A DNA stretch of 64,000 bases from Streptomyces sp. SAI-127 (GTDB lineage: Bacteria; Actinomycetota; Actinomycetes; Streptomycetales; Streptomycetaceae), in contig NZ_JARXYJ010000001.1 in NCBI RefSeq assembly GCF_029894425.1, positions 5,580,001-5,644,000 on the forward strand. Reading direction: 5' to 3'. The translations under genes and the position numbers were made by a program. Shown in pieces: positions 36,156 through 44,711 of this stretch. The notes under the pieces were generated by a model. It had not been told where the DNA came from, searched no databases, and was given only the letters and a program-made list of their open reading frames with translations. How positions within the stretch are numbered: position 1 is the first letter of the stretch; every line of letters starts with the position of its first letter.

Positions 36156-37245
36156 GCGTTGGGGGCGGATCCGTCACCGGCAGCTCCACGCTGATCCGTA
36201 GTCCGCCGGCCGGGCGCGGGGTCAGGGTCAGGGTTCCGTCGTGGGCGTGGGTGATGGTCTTGGCGATGGCCAGGCCGAGGCCGACGCCTGCGTGGTCGGT
36301 GTGGATGCGTTCGGTGCCGCGCTGGAAGGGTTCGGTGAGGGTCGAGATCAGTTCCGGGGCGAGTTGCTCGCCGGTGTTCTCGACGGTGAGCGCCACCGTC
36401 CCGGGGCGGACTTCGGTGGTGACCCACACGGTGCCCTGGTCGGGCAGGTTGTGGACGATCGCGTTGTGCACGAGGTTCGTGGTCAGTTGCAGCAGAAGCG
36501 CCTGTGATCCGGTCGTGGCGGTGATCTCGCCGCTGGTTTCGAGGGTGACGCCGTGCTTTTCCGCGAGGGGGAGAAGGGTTTCGGTGGCTTCTTCGGCCAG
36601 GAGGGACAGGTCGACGCGTTCCCGGGTGAACGACCGCTGCTCGGCGCGGCTGGCCAGGAGCAGCGCTTCGGTGAGGTCGATCGCCCGGGTGTTGACGGTG
36701 TGGAGGCGGTCGATGAGTTCGCCGGTGTCGCGGTTCGGATCGGTGCGGGCCACGTCGAGGAGTGCCTTCGAGACCGCCAGCGGGGTGCGCAACTCGTGCG
36801 AGGCGTTGGCCGCGAATCTCCGCTGTTCGGCGACGTGCGCTTCGAGTCGCGCGAGCATTGTGTCGAAGGCGTCGGCGAGTTCGCGGAACTCGTCCTTGCG
36901 GCCCGGGAGCCGGATCCGGTGGGAGAGGGATCCGGTGGTGGCCGTGCGGGTGGCGTCCGTGATGCGGTTCAGGGGGGCGAGCATCCGGCCGGCGAGGATC
37001 CATCCTCCCAGGAGACCGAACACCAGCAGGAGCGCCATTGCTCCGGCTGCCGTCGGGGCGAAACCCTTCAGGAACATGGTGCCCGGAGTCGCTTGCACCG
37101 CCCCTCGTTCGTTGAATCCCAACTCGCCCTTTCGCAGGAGGAACACCCCCACGGTGGCGATGGCCAGGAGGCCCGCGAGCATGAGGAAGCCGGCGTAGCT
37201 GAGGGTGAGCTTGAGGCGGACACTCAGACCGGGCGCTCTATCCAC
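36130..37245 (-). CDS. two-component sensor histidine kinase
   Basis: A 371-residue kinase with two membrane helices (13-36 and 64-88) around a short extracytoplasmic loop, HAMP (89-140), HisKA with H150 (NASHELRTPLAVS), N box NLVHNAIVHN, and G box AGVGLGLAIAKTITH. The small loop suggests sensing within or near the membrane. GGAGGAGA precedes the GTG, and the start overlaps the regulator gene by eight bases. The last residues (PTQKPRSELI) are encoded by the stem of the tRNA terminator. Stimulus unknown. Confidence 0.9.
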   Translation of the reverse strand: MDRAPGLSVRLKLTLSYAGFLMLAGLLAIATVGVFLLRKGELGFNERGAVQATPGTMFLKGFAPTAAGAMALLLVFGLLGGWILAGRMLAPLNRITDATRTATTGSLSHRIRLPGRKDEFRELADAFDTMLARLEAHVAEQRRFAANASHELRTPLAVSKALLDVARTDPNRDTGELIDRLHTVNTRAIDLTEALLLASRAEQRSFTRERVDLSLLAEEATETLLPLAEKHGVTLETSGEITATTGSQALLLQLTTNLVHNAIVHNLPDQGTVWVTTEVRPGTVALTVENTGEQLAPELISTLTEPFQRGTERIHTDHAGVGLGLAIAKTITHAHDGTLTLTPRPAGGLRISVELPVTDPPPTQKPRSELI

Positions 37246-37933
37246 GGTCTCCTCCCTCGGGTTGGGCCCCCGGCTGTGTGTCGATGCGGTAGCCGACGCC
37301 GGCCACGGTGGCGATGATCCAGGGTTCGCCCAGACGCTTGCGCAGGGCCGAGACGGTGATGCGTACGGCGTTGGTGAACGGGTCGGCGTTCGCGTCCCAT
37401 GCGCGTTCCAGGAGTTCCTCGGCGCTGACGACCCCGCCTTCGGCGCCGACGAGGACCTCGAGGACGGCGAACTGCTTCCGGGTCAGCGCGACGTAGCGGC
37501 CGTCCCGGTAGACCTCTCTGCGGAACGGGTCCAGACGCAGACCCGCGATCTCCCGCACGGGCGGTCTGCTGTGGGCGCGCCTGCGGTCGAGTGCGCGGAG
37601 CCGGAGCACGAGTTCCTGGAGTTCGAAGGGTTTGGTGAGGTAGTCGTCGGCGCCGAGTTCGAAGCCGGTGGCCTTGTCGTCGAGGCGGTCGGCCGCGGTG
37701 AGCATGAGGATCGGCATGCCGCTGCCGGAGGCGATGATGCGTTTGGCGATCTCGTCACCGGAGGGTCCGGGGATGTCCCGGTCGAGGACGGCGATGTCGT
37801 AGGTGTTGATGCTCAGCAGCTCCAGTGCGGTGTCGCCGTCGCCCGCGATGTCGGCGGCGATCGCTTCCAGGCGTAGGCCATCGCGGATGGCTTCTGCCAT
37901 GTAGAGCTCGTCCTCGACGATCAACACACGCAT
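37238..37933 (-). CDS. OmpR-family response regulator
   Basis: A 231-residue regulator. The receiver has phosphoacceptor D51 (IAVLDRDIPG) and the switch face LTAADRLDDKATGFELGADD. The winged helix covers about 128-222 (RKQFAVLEVLVGAEGGVVSA, then VAGVGYRID). It pairs with the overlapping kinase gene. TAGCAT seven bases before the ATG suggests a leaderless transcript. A low-complexity frame upstream is not used. Confidence 0.92.
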   Translation of the reverse strand: MRVLIVEDELYMAEAIRDGLRLEAIAADIAGDGDTALELLSINTYDIAVLDRDIPGPSGDEIAKRIIASGSGMPILMLTAADRLDDKATGFELGADDYLTKPFELQELVLRLRALDRRRAHSRPPVREIAGLRLDPFRREVYRDGRYVALTRKQFAVLEVLVGAEGGVVSAEELLERAWDANADPFTNAVRITVSALRKRLGEPWIIATVAGVGYRIDTQPGAQPEGGDRG

Positions 37934-38020
37934 GCCTTCGATGCTACGAGGGGGCGCATATTGCGGGCGTATCGAAAACCGCATACGTGCGGGCAACAGC
38001 GTGCTGCTTTGACTGGTGGC

Positions 38021-39104
38021 ATGACGCGAACCCCGCCCTCGGCACGGACAGCGACCCGCCGGACTCACCCGTTCCCACAGAGTGGCTCCGGTGTCCGGCG
38101 GGCCGGCATCCGTCGGGTGTTCCGGGCCTGCTCCCGGCCGGGCCCCTGGAAGCGCGGTCCGGTGCTCGCGGCGCTGGCGCTGCTCCTCGGCCTGCTCATG
38201 CTGCTGCACGCGGAGATCACGGACTACGGGGGTCTCGGCAGTCTGGTGGAGACCTTCCTGCCGTGGTTCGGTCTGTTCGTGCCGGTGCTGCTGGCCGGGG
38301 CGCTGTGGCGCCGTTCCGCCTCCGCGGTGGTCGCGCTGCTGCTGCCGGTCACGGTGTGGCTGAGTCTCTTCGGCGGGCTGCTCGGCGACAGGTCCCACTC
38401 GGGCGGTGACCTCGTGGTGGCCGGCCACAATGTCGGTGCCGACAACCCCGACCCGGTCGGGACCGCCCCGCGACCTGGTCGCCTCCGGGGCGGACGTGCT
38501 GGGTCTGGAGGAGATCACCCCGCAGGCGAGGCCGGTGTACGAGAAGGCTCTGGCGAAGGCGTATCCGTACCACACGGTGCTCGGCACGGTCGGGCTGTGG
38601 AGCAAGCTGCCGCTGTCGGACACCCGGCCGGTGGACACGGAGATGGACGTAGGGCCGCTGGGGGACGCCAAGTCGGCCGCCGCGAAGTTGCCCGAGAACC
38701 GGGCGCTGCGCGCCACGGTGGCCACGGACCGGGGTCCCCTGGCGGTGTACGTGGCCCATCTGGGGTCCGTACGCGTGATGCCCAGGGGCGGGTTCTGGAC
38801 GGAGAGCCGGGACCGTAACGCGAAGGCGCTCGCCAAGGCCGTCGCCGCCGAGCCGAACGGGCGGGTGGTGCTGCTCGGCGACCTGAACGGCACCACGGAC
38901 GACCGCGCGCTCGCCGACCTGACCTCGCGGCTGCACTCGGTCCAGGACGCTGCCGGGGACGGTTTCGGCTTCACCTGGCCGGCGAGGTTCCCGGTGGCGC
39001 GGATCGACCAGATCCTGGTGCGCGGTGTGGAGCCGGAAAGCTCCTGGGTGCTGCCGGCCACGGGCAGCGACCACCGGCCGGTGGCGGCTGGACTCAGCTG
39101 GTGA
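38021..39104 (+). pseudogene. endonuclease/exonuclease/phosphatase-family membrane protein, frameshifted
   Basis: The first part (38021 to about 38465) encodes an N-terminus with three membrane helices (VLAALALLLGLLMLLHA, FLPWFGLFVPVLLAGALW, SAVVALLLPVTVWLSLFGG) and the EEP start GGDLVVAGHNVGADNPDPVG. The rest is in another frame from about 38466: RDLVASGADVLGLEEITPQA, VVLLGDLNGT and GSDHRPVAAGLSW, the metal and catalytic motifs. Removing one C from the run at 38466-38469 restores a single 360-residue frame. It is therefore a recent frameshift or a sequencing error. The intact form would be a membrane-anchored phosphoesterase. Confidence 0.85.
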
Positions 39105-39122
39105 AACCCGCGCATGGGCTCC

Positions 39123-40138
39123 CTACGGTTGCGGCAGCGGCAGTTCCCGGATCGACCGGTCGGCGACACGGGCCGTCAGGGCCTGCGCAAACCGGTCCGC
39201 GCGCAGGACGCGGAAGGGGCGTGAGTGGTACGGCCTCGTCGTCGGGTCGATCCGGTCGGTGAGGCCGAGCTGGTTGTGCAGGTCGGCGACCGTTTCGTAG
39301 GCGGCGGCGAGATGGTGCTCGCGGTCGTGCCAGTCGGTGGCCGCGAGGGCAGCCCTGAGGACCGGCGTGAGGCGGTCGCCGACAGCGGTGCGGGCGAAGG
39401 CGCTGCCGAGCCATTTGCCGTACGGCGGGAGCGGCGGTCCATGAGGAGGCACAGGCGCATCATGTGGCGGGTCAGGCGGGCGGCGACGACGGCCGAGCCG
39501 AGTTCGTCGCCGACCTCGCCGCAGCGGCCGACGAAGGCCTCCTCGTGGGAGATGCGCTGCCACTGGCGGGCCAGGACATGGAGCCACAGGTCGTGGGGGT
39601 ACCAGCGCAGGGCGGCGCGGGCGGGGGCGAGGGCGTGCAGGCCGTCGTGGAAGACGGCTCCGGCGGTGACCTCGGCGAGGCGTTGGGTGGGGGTGCCGAG
39701 CCAGTGGGCGGGTGTGATCGCGCAGGTCGGGTCGAAGCCGAGCGTGTCGGTGAACCAGGAGGAGACGTGGGTGACCTCGACGCGGTGGTGGACGGGACCG
39801 TCGGTGGCGCGCATGACGCGGATGTCGCGGGTCTCGCCGGTGGGTGCGAAGTGAGTGGGCCAGCCGTGGAAGGTCTTCGGGAGGCGCTCGGAGAGGACGT
39901 GTCCGATACGGCCCGCGTGGCGCGAGAGGTCCTGGGCGCGCAGGAAGATCTGGAGGCGCGGGCCCCATTCGTGGTCGGCGGAGCGTGGGGTGTCGTAGCC
40001 GAGGACTTCGGAGCCGGGGCCGATGCGCGCGGCGGAGTGTGGAATGCCGGGGGCGGCCTCCTCCAGCAAGGGGCCCACCGCCTCGGCGTAGAAGCGGCGG
40101 GAGAGTTCGAGACCGGGGATGAAGGCGGGCGTGCTCAC
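39123..40138 (-). pseudogene. DUF4037-domain protein, frameshifted
   Basis: Reading from GTG 40138 the frame gives the DUF4037 start (STPAFIPGLELSRRFYAEAV) and continues to RHMMRLCLLMDRR, then changes frame near 39430. The second frame resumes PPYGKWLGSAFARTAVGDRL and runs to the stop at 39123 (RPYHSRPFRVLRADRFAQAL). One missing base in CGCTCCCG (39427-39434 on the plus strand) explains the break. The family is related to nucleotidyltransferases (HEPN/NT-like) but function is unknown. It overlaps the upstream GNAT gene by four bases. Confidence 0.82.
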
Positions 40139-40614
40139 GATGCGCGGGACGCCTTTGCGAGGGACTCGTCGGTCAGGCGGTACACCGTCCATTCGTCCTG
40201 GGGGTGGGCGCCGAGGGCCTTGTAGAAGTCGATCGCGGGGGTGTTCCAGTTCAGGACGGACCATTCGAGGCGCTGGTAGCCGCGCTCGACGCAGATGCGG
40301 GCGAGTTCGGTGAGCAGGGCCTTGCCGTGGCCGCCGCCGCGGGCCGTGGGGCGGACGTAGAGGTCCTCCAGGTAGATGCCGTGGACTCCGCGCCAGGTGG
40401 AGAAGTTGAGGAACCAGATCGCGTAGCCGATCACCGCGCCGGTCGAGTCGTCGGTCGCCACGTGGGCGTAGGCCGCGGGGCGGGGGCCGAAAAGGGCTTC
40501 CTGGAGTTGCTTCTCGGTCGCCTTCGCCTCCTCCAGCGCCCTTTCGTATTCGGCCAGTTCGCGGATGAGGGCGTGGATCGCGGGGAGGTCGGCGGGGGTG
40601 GCGGGACGGATCAC
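40135..40614 (-). CDS. GNAT-family N-acetyltransferase
   Basis: A 159-residue GNAT with the acetyl-CoA loop in LYVRPTARGGGHGKALLTEL (R/Q-x-x-G-x-G/A form) and the YEDLYV-like strand IYLEDLYVRP. ALGAHPQDEWTVYRL at the end matches diamine (spermidine-type) N-acetyltransferases, so a polyamine or small amine substrate is possible. Four-base overlaps (GTGA) with the kinase gene before and the DUF4037 gene after show one operon. Confidence 0.85.
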   Translation of the reverse strand: MIRPATPADLPAIHALIRELAEYERALEEAKATEKQLQEALFGPRPAAYAHVATDDSTGAVIGYAIWFLNFSTWRGVHGIYLEDLYVRPTARGGGHGKALLTELARICVERGYQRLEWSVLNWNTPAIDFYKALGAHPQDEWTVYRLTDESLAKASRAS

Positions 40615-41510
40615 GGCTGTCGGCTCCGGTGGGTGCGCAGGCGGTGGGCGATTTCGAGTTGGCGGGGTTCCAGGGGACGGCCGTCCTTGATGTCCCAGAG
40701 GCTGTTCTGGAGCAGCCGTCCCAGGGTCCAGGCACGCGCGCGTGCGCGGTCCAGGCCGAGGACGTCGGTCATGGCGTCGAAGCGCCAGGTGATCTCGTCG
40801 GCGTCGAAGCGGTTGTCGAGGGCGGGCCAGAGTTCGAACCCGGGGTCGCCGGCGAGGGGTTTGGGGTCGATGGCGAGCCAGGGCGCGCGCTCGGAGGCGA
40901 GGACGTTCTCGTCGTGCAGGTCCCAGTGCAGGAGCCGGTCGCCGGGTTCGTCCACGACCTCGCGTACGGCGGCCGCGCAGTCGGCGACGGTACGGCGGAC
41001 CTCGGGGTCGGCGATGCGCTTGAGGGCCTCGGGGGTCCGGTCCAGCATGGCTTGCGCGATGTCACCGAGCCGGCGCATCCCGGCGGGGGCGGGCCCCGCG
41101 GTCAGGTGGGCGAGCAGACCGGCGATGACGAGGACCGCGTCACGGGTGCCGGGCAGGGTGGACAGCATGCGGTCGGAGTCGAGGCGCTCCAGGAGCATGG
41201 TGTGGGTGACCGGGTCGTGGTCGAGGAGGCGGACCGCGCCGTCGCCGTCCCACAGGCGCAGGGCGACGGGTTCGCCGGCGCTCTCCTCGTCGAGGAGCTG
41301 GAGTTTGAGGACGGCCGGGGTGCCGTCGGCCCGGCGGACGACGGGCAGGACCAGCGCGGCGACGCCGTGCATCGGGGAGCCGTCCGGTCTGAGCTCCCAG
41401 CGCTCCAGGAAGTCCTCGGTCAGGGCCGGCAGTCCGGCGATGAACTCCCGGCCCTTGTCGCCGTTGTAGAGCTCCTGTGCCGCCGCCAGTTCCTCCGGGA
41501 TGTCGATCAC
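40611..41510 (-). CDS. aminoglycoside/hydroxyurea phosphotransferase-type kinase
   Basis: A 299-residue APH-fold kinase. It has the catalytic loop LLHWDLHDENVLA (HxDxxxxN) and the metal-binding AIDPKPLAGDPGFEL, characteristic of the streptomycin 6-kinase/hydroxyurea phosphotransferase family. VLKLQLLDEES carries the ATP-binding Lys. It may inactivate an antibiotic or act on a metabolite; sequence does not decide. GTG 41510 sits seven bases after TAGGGT. First gene of the kinase-GNAT-DUF4037 operon. Confidence 0.85.
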   Translation of the reverse strand: MIDIPEELAAAQELYNGDKGREFIAGLPALTEDFLERWELRPDGSPMHGVAALVLPVVRRADGTPAVLKLQLLDEESAGEPVALRLWDGDGAVRLLDHDPVTHTMLLERLDSDRMLSTLPGTRDAVLVIAGLLAHLTAGPAPAGMRRLGDIAQAMLDRTPEALKRIADPEVRRTVADCAAAVREVVDEPGDRLLHWDLHDENVLASERAPWLAIDPKPLAGDPGFELWPALDNRFDADEITWRFDAMTDVLGLDRARARAWTLGRLLQNSLWDIKDGRPLEPRQLEIAHRLRTHRSRQP

Positions 41511-41544
41511 GTGCCGGACCCTACCGGCGTGGGTGAATCGCCTC

Positions 41545-42198
41545 ATGCGAATTAACCGGGGTGTCCACAGGGTGTGGGCGTACGTCCGCAGCGCCCCCGG
41601 CACCTATGTGTGGCTGGCGGTCCTCTTCGTGACGACGGTGGCGCTGCACCACATGTCGCCGGAGTTCGAGGAGGAGTTCCTGCGGCAGCGCTCGACCAAC
41701 ATCCATGAGCTGTCGAGCAATCCGGTGCGGGTGCTGGTCGCCAGCGCGATGTGGATCGACGGCGGGCACTGGCTGCCGTACGTCGTCCTCTATTCCGTCT
41801 TCCACGCGCCGGCGGAGCGTTGGCTGGGGACCGCGCGCTGGCTGGCGGTGTGCGCGGCGGCGCACGTACTGGCCACGGTGATCAGTGAGGGGGCGCTGCT
41901 GTGGGGGATCCGGCACGGGATGGCGCCCGCGTCCGCGGTCAACACGCTGGACATCGGGGTGAGTTACGCCCTGGCCGGGGTGGTCGCCGTGCTCGTGTAC
42001 CGGATTCCGGCGCCTTGGCGGTACGTCTACGGGTTCGCGGTCCTCGTCGTGTACGGGGTGCCGCTGGTGACCGGGCGGACCTTCACCGATCTCGGGCACC
42101 TCACCGCGGTGCTGATCGGGTTCGGGTGCCGGCCGCTGGTCGGGGGGCGGGAAAAAGCACGGAATCCGAAGGAGACAGCGAGCGCGCCGGCGGGTTAA
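41545..42198 (+). CDS. rhomboid-like membrane protein
   Basis: A 217-residue protein with six predicted helices. Features recall rhomboids (SAMWIDGGHWLPYVVLYSVF in place of the WR motif region, NTLDIGVSYALAGVVAVL carrying a Ser where the GxSG nucleophile would be, and a late His in DLGHLTAVLIGF). The GxSG itself reads DIGVSYA, so proteolytic activity is possible but not assured. Divergent from the kinase operon with a 34-base gap. Confidence 0.7.
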   Translation: MRINRGVHRVWAYVRSAPGTYVWLAVLFVTTVALHHMSPEFEEEFLRQRSTNIHELSSNPVRVLVASAMWIDGGHWLPYVVLYSVFHAPAERWLGTARWLAVCAAAHVLATVISEGALLWGIRHGMAPASAVNTLDIGVSYALAGVVAVLVYRIPAPWRYVYGFAVLVVYGVPLVTGRTFTDLGHLTAVLIGFGCRPLVGGREKARNPKETASAPAG

Positions 42199-42209
42199 CG
42201 TCCCAGGCC

Positions 42210-43607
42210 ATGAGCAGCACTGCCGTGAACGGCGGCATCTCCTTCTGGTACGCGGACGACGGCTTCCCCCAGGCGCGGGAGCCGCTCGGCGGTGACGCGT
42301 CGGCGGACGTGGTGATCGTCGGCGGCGGGTACACGGGACTGTGGACGGCGTATTACCTGAAGAAGGCCGTGCCCTTCCTGCGGATCACGGTCCTGGAGCA
42401 GAAGTTCTGCGGCTACGGCGCCTCCGGGCGCAACGGCGGCTGGCTCTACAACGGCATCGCGGGCCGCGACCGGTACGCGAAACTGCACGGTCACGAGGCC
42501 GCCGTACGTCTGCAGAAGGCCATGAACGACACCGTCGACGAGGTCGTCCGGGCCGTCGGCGAGGAGGGCTTCGACGCCGGGCTCCACAAGGGAGGCGTCC
42601 TCGAAGTCGCGCGTACCCCCGCGCAGTTGGCGCGGCTGAGGGCGTTCCACGAGCACGAGCTGGCGTACGGCGAGAAGGACCGGGAGCTGTACGGCGCCCG
42701 GGAGACGGCCGAGCGGATCCGGGTCGCGGACGCGGTCGGGTCGTCGTGGACGCCGCACGGGGCGCGGGTGCACCCGGTGAAGCTGGTGAAGGGGCTCGCG
42801 GCGGCCGTCGAGGCGCTGGGCGTGACGGTCCACGAGCAGACGCCGGTGACGGAGATCCGGCCCAAGCACGCGGTGACGCCGTACGGCACCGTCCGCGCGC
42901 CCTATGTCCTGCGCTGCACCGAGGGCTTCACCGCCGCTCTGAAGGGCCAGAAGCGGACCTGGCTGCCCATGAACTCCTCGATGATCGCCACCGAGCCGCT
43001 GACCGGCGAGCAGTGGGCGGCGATCGGCTGGGAGGGGCTTCAGACGCTGGGCGACATGGCGCACGCCTACATGTACGCGCAGCGCACCGCCGACGGGCGG
43101 ATCGCGCTGGGCGGGCGCGGGGTGCCGTACCGCTTCGGTTCGCGCACCGACAACGACGGGCGGACGCAGGCGGCGACGGTCGAGGCGCTGCGGGAGATTC
43201 TCGTGGGGTTCTTCCCGATGCTGGCCGGGACGCGGATCGCGCACGCCTGGTCGGGGGTGCTCGGCGTGCCGCGCGACTGGTGCGCGTCGGTGACGCTGGA
43301 CCGTTCGACGGGCATCGGCTGGGCGGGCGGCTACGTCGGCTCGGGTGTCGCCACCGCCAACCTGGCCGCCCGGACCCTGCGCGACCTGGTCCAGCAGGAC
43401 TCCGGGCAGGGCGGCCGGACCGAGCTCACCGAACTGCCGTGGGTCGGCCACAAGGTGCGCAGGTGGGAGCCGGAGCCGCTGCGCTGGCTGGGCGTGCAGG
43501 CCATGTACGCCACGTACCGCACGGCGGACCGGCGGGAGCTCGCCGGCCACCGCGCCGAGTCGTCCCGGCTGGCGCGGTGGGCGGACCGGATCGCGGGGCG
43601 GCACTGA
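42210..43607 (+). CDS. FAD-dependent amine/amino-acid oxidoreductase (DAO family)
   Basis: A 465-residue flavoenzyme. The dinucleotide motif is VVIVGGGYTGLWTAYYL (about 34-50), followed by EQKFCGYGASGRNGGW typical of glycine/D-amino-acid oxidase-like proteins (PuuB, gamma-glutamylputrescine oxidase type). The C-terminal HAWSGVLGVPRDW and GWAGGYVGSGVATANLA segments hold the second FAD contacts. Probable oxidation of an amine; substrate unknown. The start is eight bases after TAACGT, and 11 bases after the preceding gene's stop. Confidence 0.87.
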   Translation: MSSTAVNGGISFWYADDGFPQAREPLGGDASADVVIVGGGYTGLWTAYYLKKAVPFLRITVLEQKFCGYGASGRNGGWLYNGIAGRDRYAKLHGHEAAVRLQKAMNDTVDEVVRAVGEEGFDAGLHKGGVLEVARTPAQLARLRAFHEHELAYGEKDRELYGARETAERIRVADAVGSSWTPHGARVHPVKLVKGLAAAVEALGVTVHEQTPVTEIRPKHAVTPYGTVRAPYVLRCTEGFTAALKGQKRTWLPMNSSMIATEPLTGEQWAAIGWEGLQTLGDMAHAYMYAQRTADGRIALGGRGVPYRFGSRTDNDGRTQAATVEALREILVGFFPMLAGTRIAHAWSGVLGVPRDWCASVTLDRSTGIGWAGGYVGSGVATANLAARTLRDLVQQDSGQGGRTELTELPWVGHKVRRWEPEPLRWLGVQAMYATYRTADRRELAGHRAESSRLARWADRIAGRH

Positions 43608-43626
43608 CCTTCTTGAGGCGGGGGGC

Positions 43627-44637
43627 TCATGGCTCGAGGACCACCTTTCCGGTCGTTCCGCGGGTCTCCAGGGCTCGGTGTGCGGCGGCCGCCTCGGCGA
43701 GCGGGAAGCGCTGTACGGCGGGGGTGAGACGGCCCGCGGCGGCTTCGGCGAGGGCGCGGAGTTCGAGGGTGCGGATGGGGTTGGGTCCGCCGGCCTTCTG
43801 CGCCATGACGGGCCCGAGGACCTGCTCGGAGACACCTTCGACGAGGTAGGGCTGTCCGTCGTGGATCCCCTCGCCGGACCAGCCGAAGACGATGTGCCGG
43901 CCCTGGGGGCCGAGAAGGGCGACGCATTCGCGGGCGATCTCTCCGCCCACGCCGTCGAAGACCACGGTGGCGGGCCGGCCGCCGAGGAAGGCGCGGACCT
44001 TCCCGGGCCACGCGGAGTCCTTGTAGTCGACGGCGAGGTCTGCGCCGTTGGCATGCACCTGTGCCGTTTTCGACGGTCCGCCCGCGAGGCCGACGACACT
44101 CGCTCCGGCGTTCTTCGCGTACTGCACGAGCAGTGTGCCGATGCCTCCGGCGGCCGCCGGGATCACGGCCACCGAGTCCGGGCCGAGGTCGGCGAACTGC
44201 AGGATTCCCATCGCCGTGCGGCCCGTGCCGATCATGGCTACGGCCTGGGCGAAGTCGAGGTTTTCGGGGATCTCGTGGACGCGGTCGACCTCGGTGACGG
44301 CGAGTTCGGCGTACCCTCCCCCAGTGCTTGAAGAGCCTGGGGGGACCCCCAGTGCGAAGCCGAGGTGGGCGGTCACGCGCTTGCCGAGCCACAGCTCGGC
44401 GACGCCGTCACCGAGGGACTCGACGACTCCGGCGACCTCCCGGCCGGGGATGGTGGGCAGCGTGGCCGGACGGGGCAGCGGTCCCTGCTGCCCCTCGCGC
44501 AGGGCGGTGTCCAGGAGGTGGATACCGGCCGCCCGTACGGCGATACGGACCTGGCCGGGGGCCGGCGCCGGGTCGTCGGTCTGCTCGTAGGTGAGGTTCT
44601 CGGCGGGGCCGAAGGTGTGCAGGCGGATGGCGTGCAT
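43627..44637 (-). CDS. zinc-binding-type quinone oxidoreductase (SoxR-regulon type)
   Basis: A 336-residue MDR-superfamily protein of the zeta-crystallin/quinone reductase class. The N-terminal catalytic domain lacks zinc Cys residues; the cofactor domain has VIPAAAGGIGTLLVQYAKNA. It should reduce quinone-like compounds with NADPH. A SoxR box lies about 55 bases upstream, matching the known SoxR target at this place in S. coelicolor, where SoxR responds to redox-active pigments. The segment GVPPGSSSTGGG (about residues 103-114) comes from a dispersed repeat inserted in frame. Start ATG 44637 with GGGAG upstream. Confidence 0.88.
   Translation of the reverse strand: MHAIRLHTFGPAENLTYEQTDDPAPAPGQVRIAVRAAGIHLLDTALREGQQGPLPRPATLPTIPGREVAGVVESLGDGVAELWLGKRVTAHLGFALGVPPGSSSTGGGYAELAVTEVDRVHEIPENLDFAQAVAMIGTGRTAMGILQFADLGPDSVAVIPAAAGGIGTLLVQYAKNAGASVVGLAGGPSKTAQVHANGADLAVDYKDSAWPGKVRAFLGGRPATVVFDGVGGEIARECVALLGPQGRHIVFGWSGEGIHDGQPYLVEGVSEQVLGPVMAQKAGGPNPIRTLELRALAEAAAGRLTPAVQRFPLAEAAAAHRALETRGTTGKVVLEP
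44317..44350. repeat. dispersed palindromic repeat inside a coding region
   Basis: CCCCCAG (44318-44324) and CTGGGGG (44337-44343) followed by GGACCCCCA. It is the same repeat type as 2045-2080 but lies within the quinone oxidoreductase gene and keeps its frame. Confidence 0.7.
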
Positions 44638-44689
44638 GGAGGGACTCCCTCTGTAGGCAGGGGCTCTGTCGGCAGGACACCCACCCTCC

Positions 44690-44711
44690 GACCTCAAGCA
44701 TGCTTGAGGTC
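44690..44711. promoter_or_regulatory. SoxR box
   Basis: The 22-bp perfect palindrome around CCTCAAGCATGCTTGAGG matches the SoxR operator form CCTCAAG-N4-CTTGAGG. It is upstream of the quinone oxidoreductase (start 44637) and at the same time encodes the last residues DLKHA and the TGA stop of the preceding gene. Confidence 0.9.
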
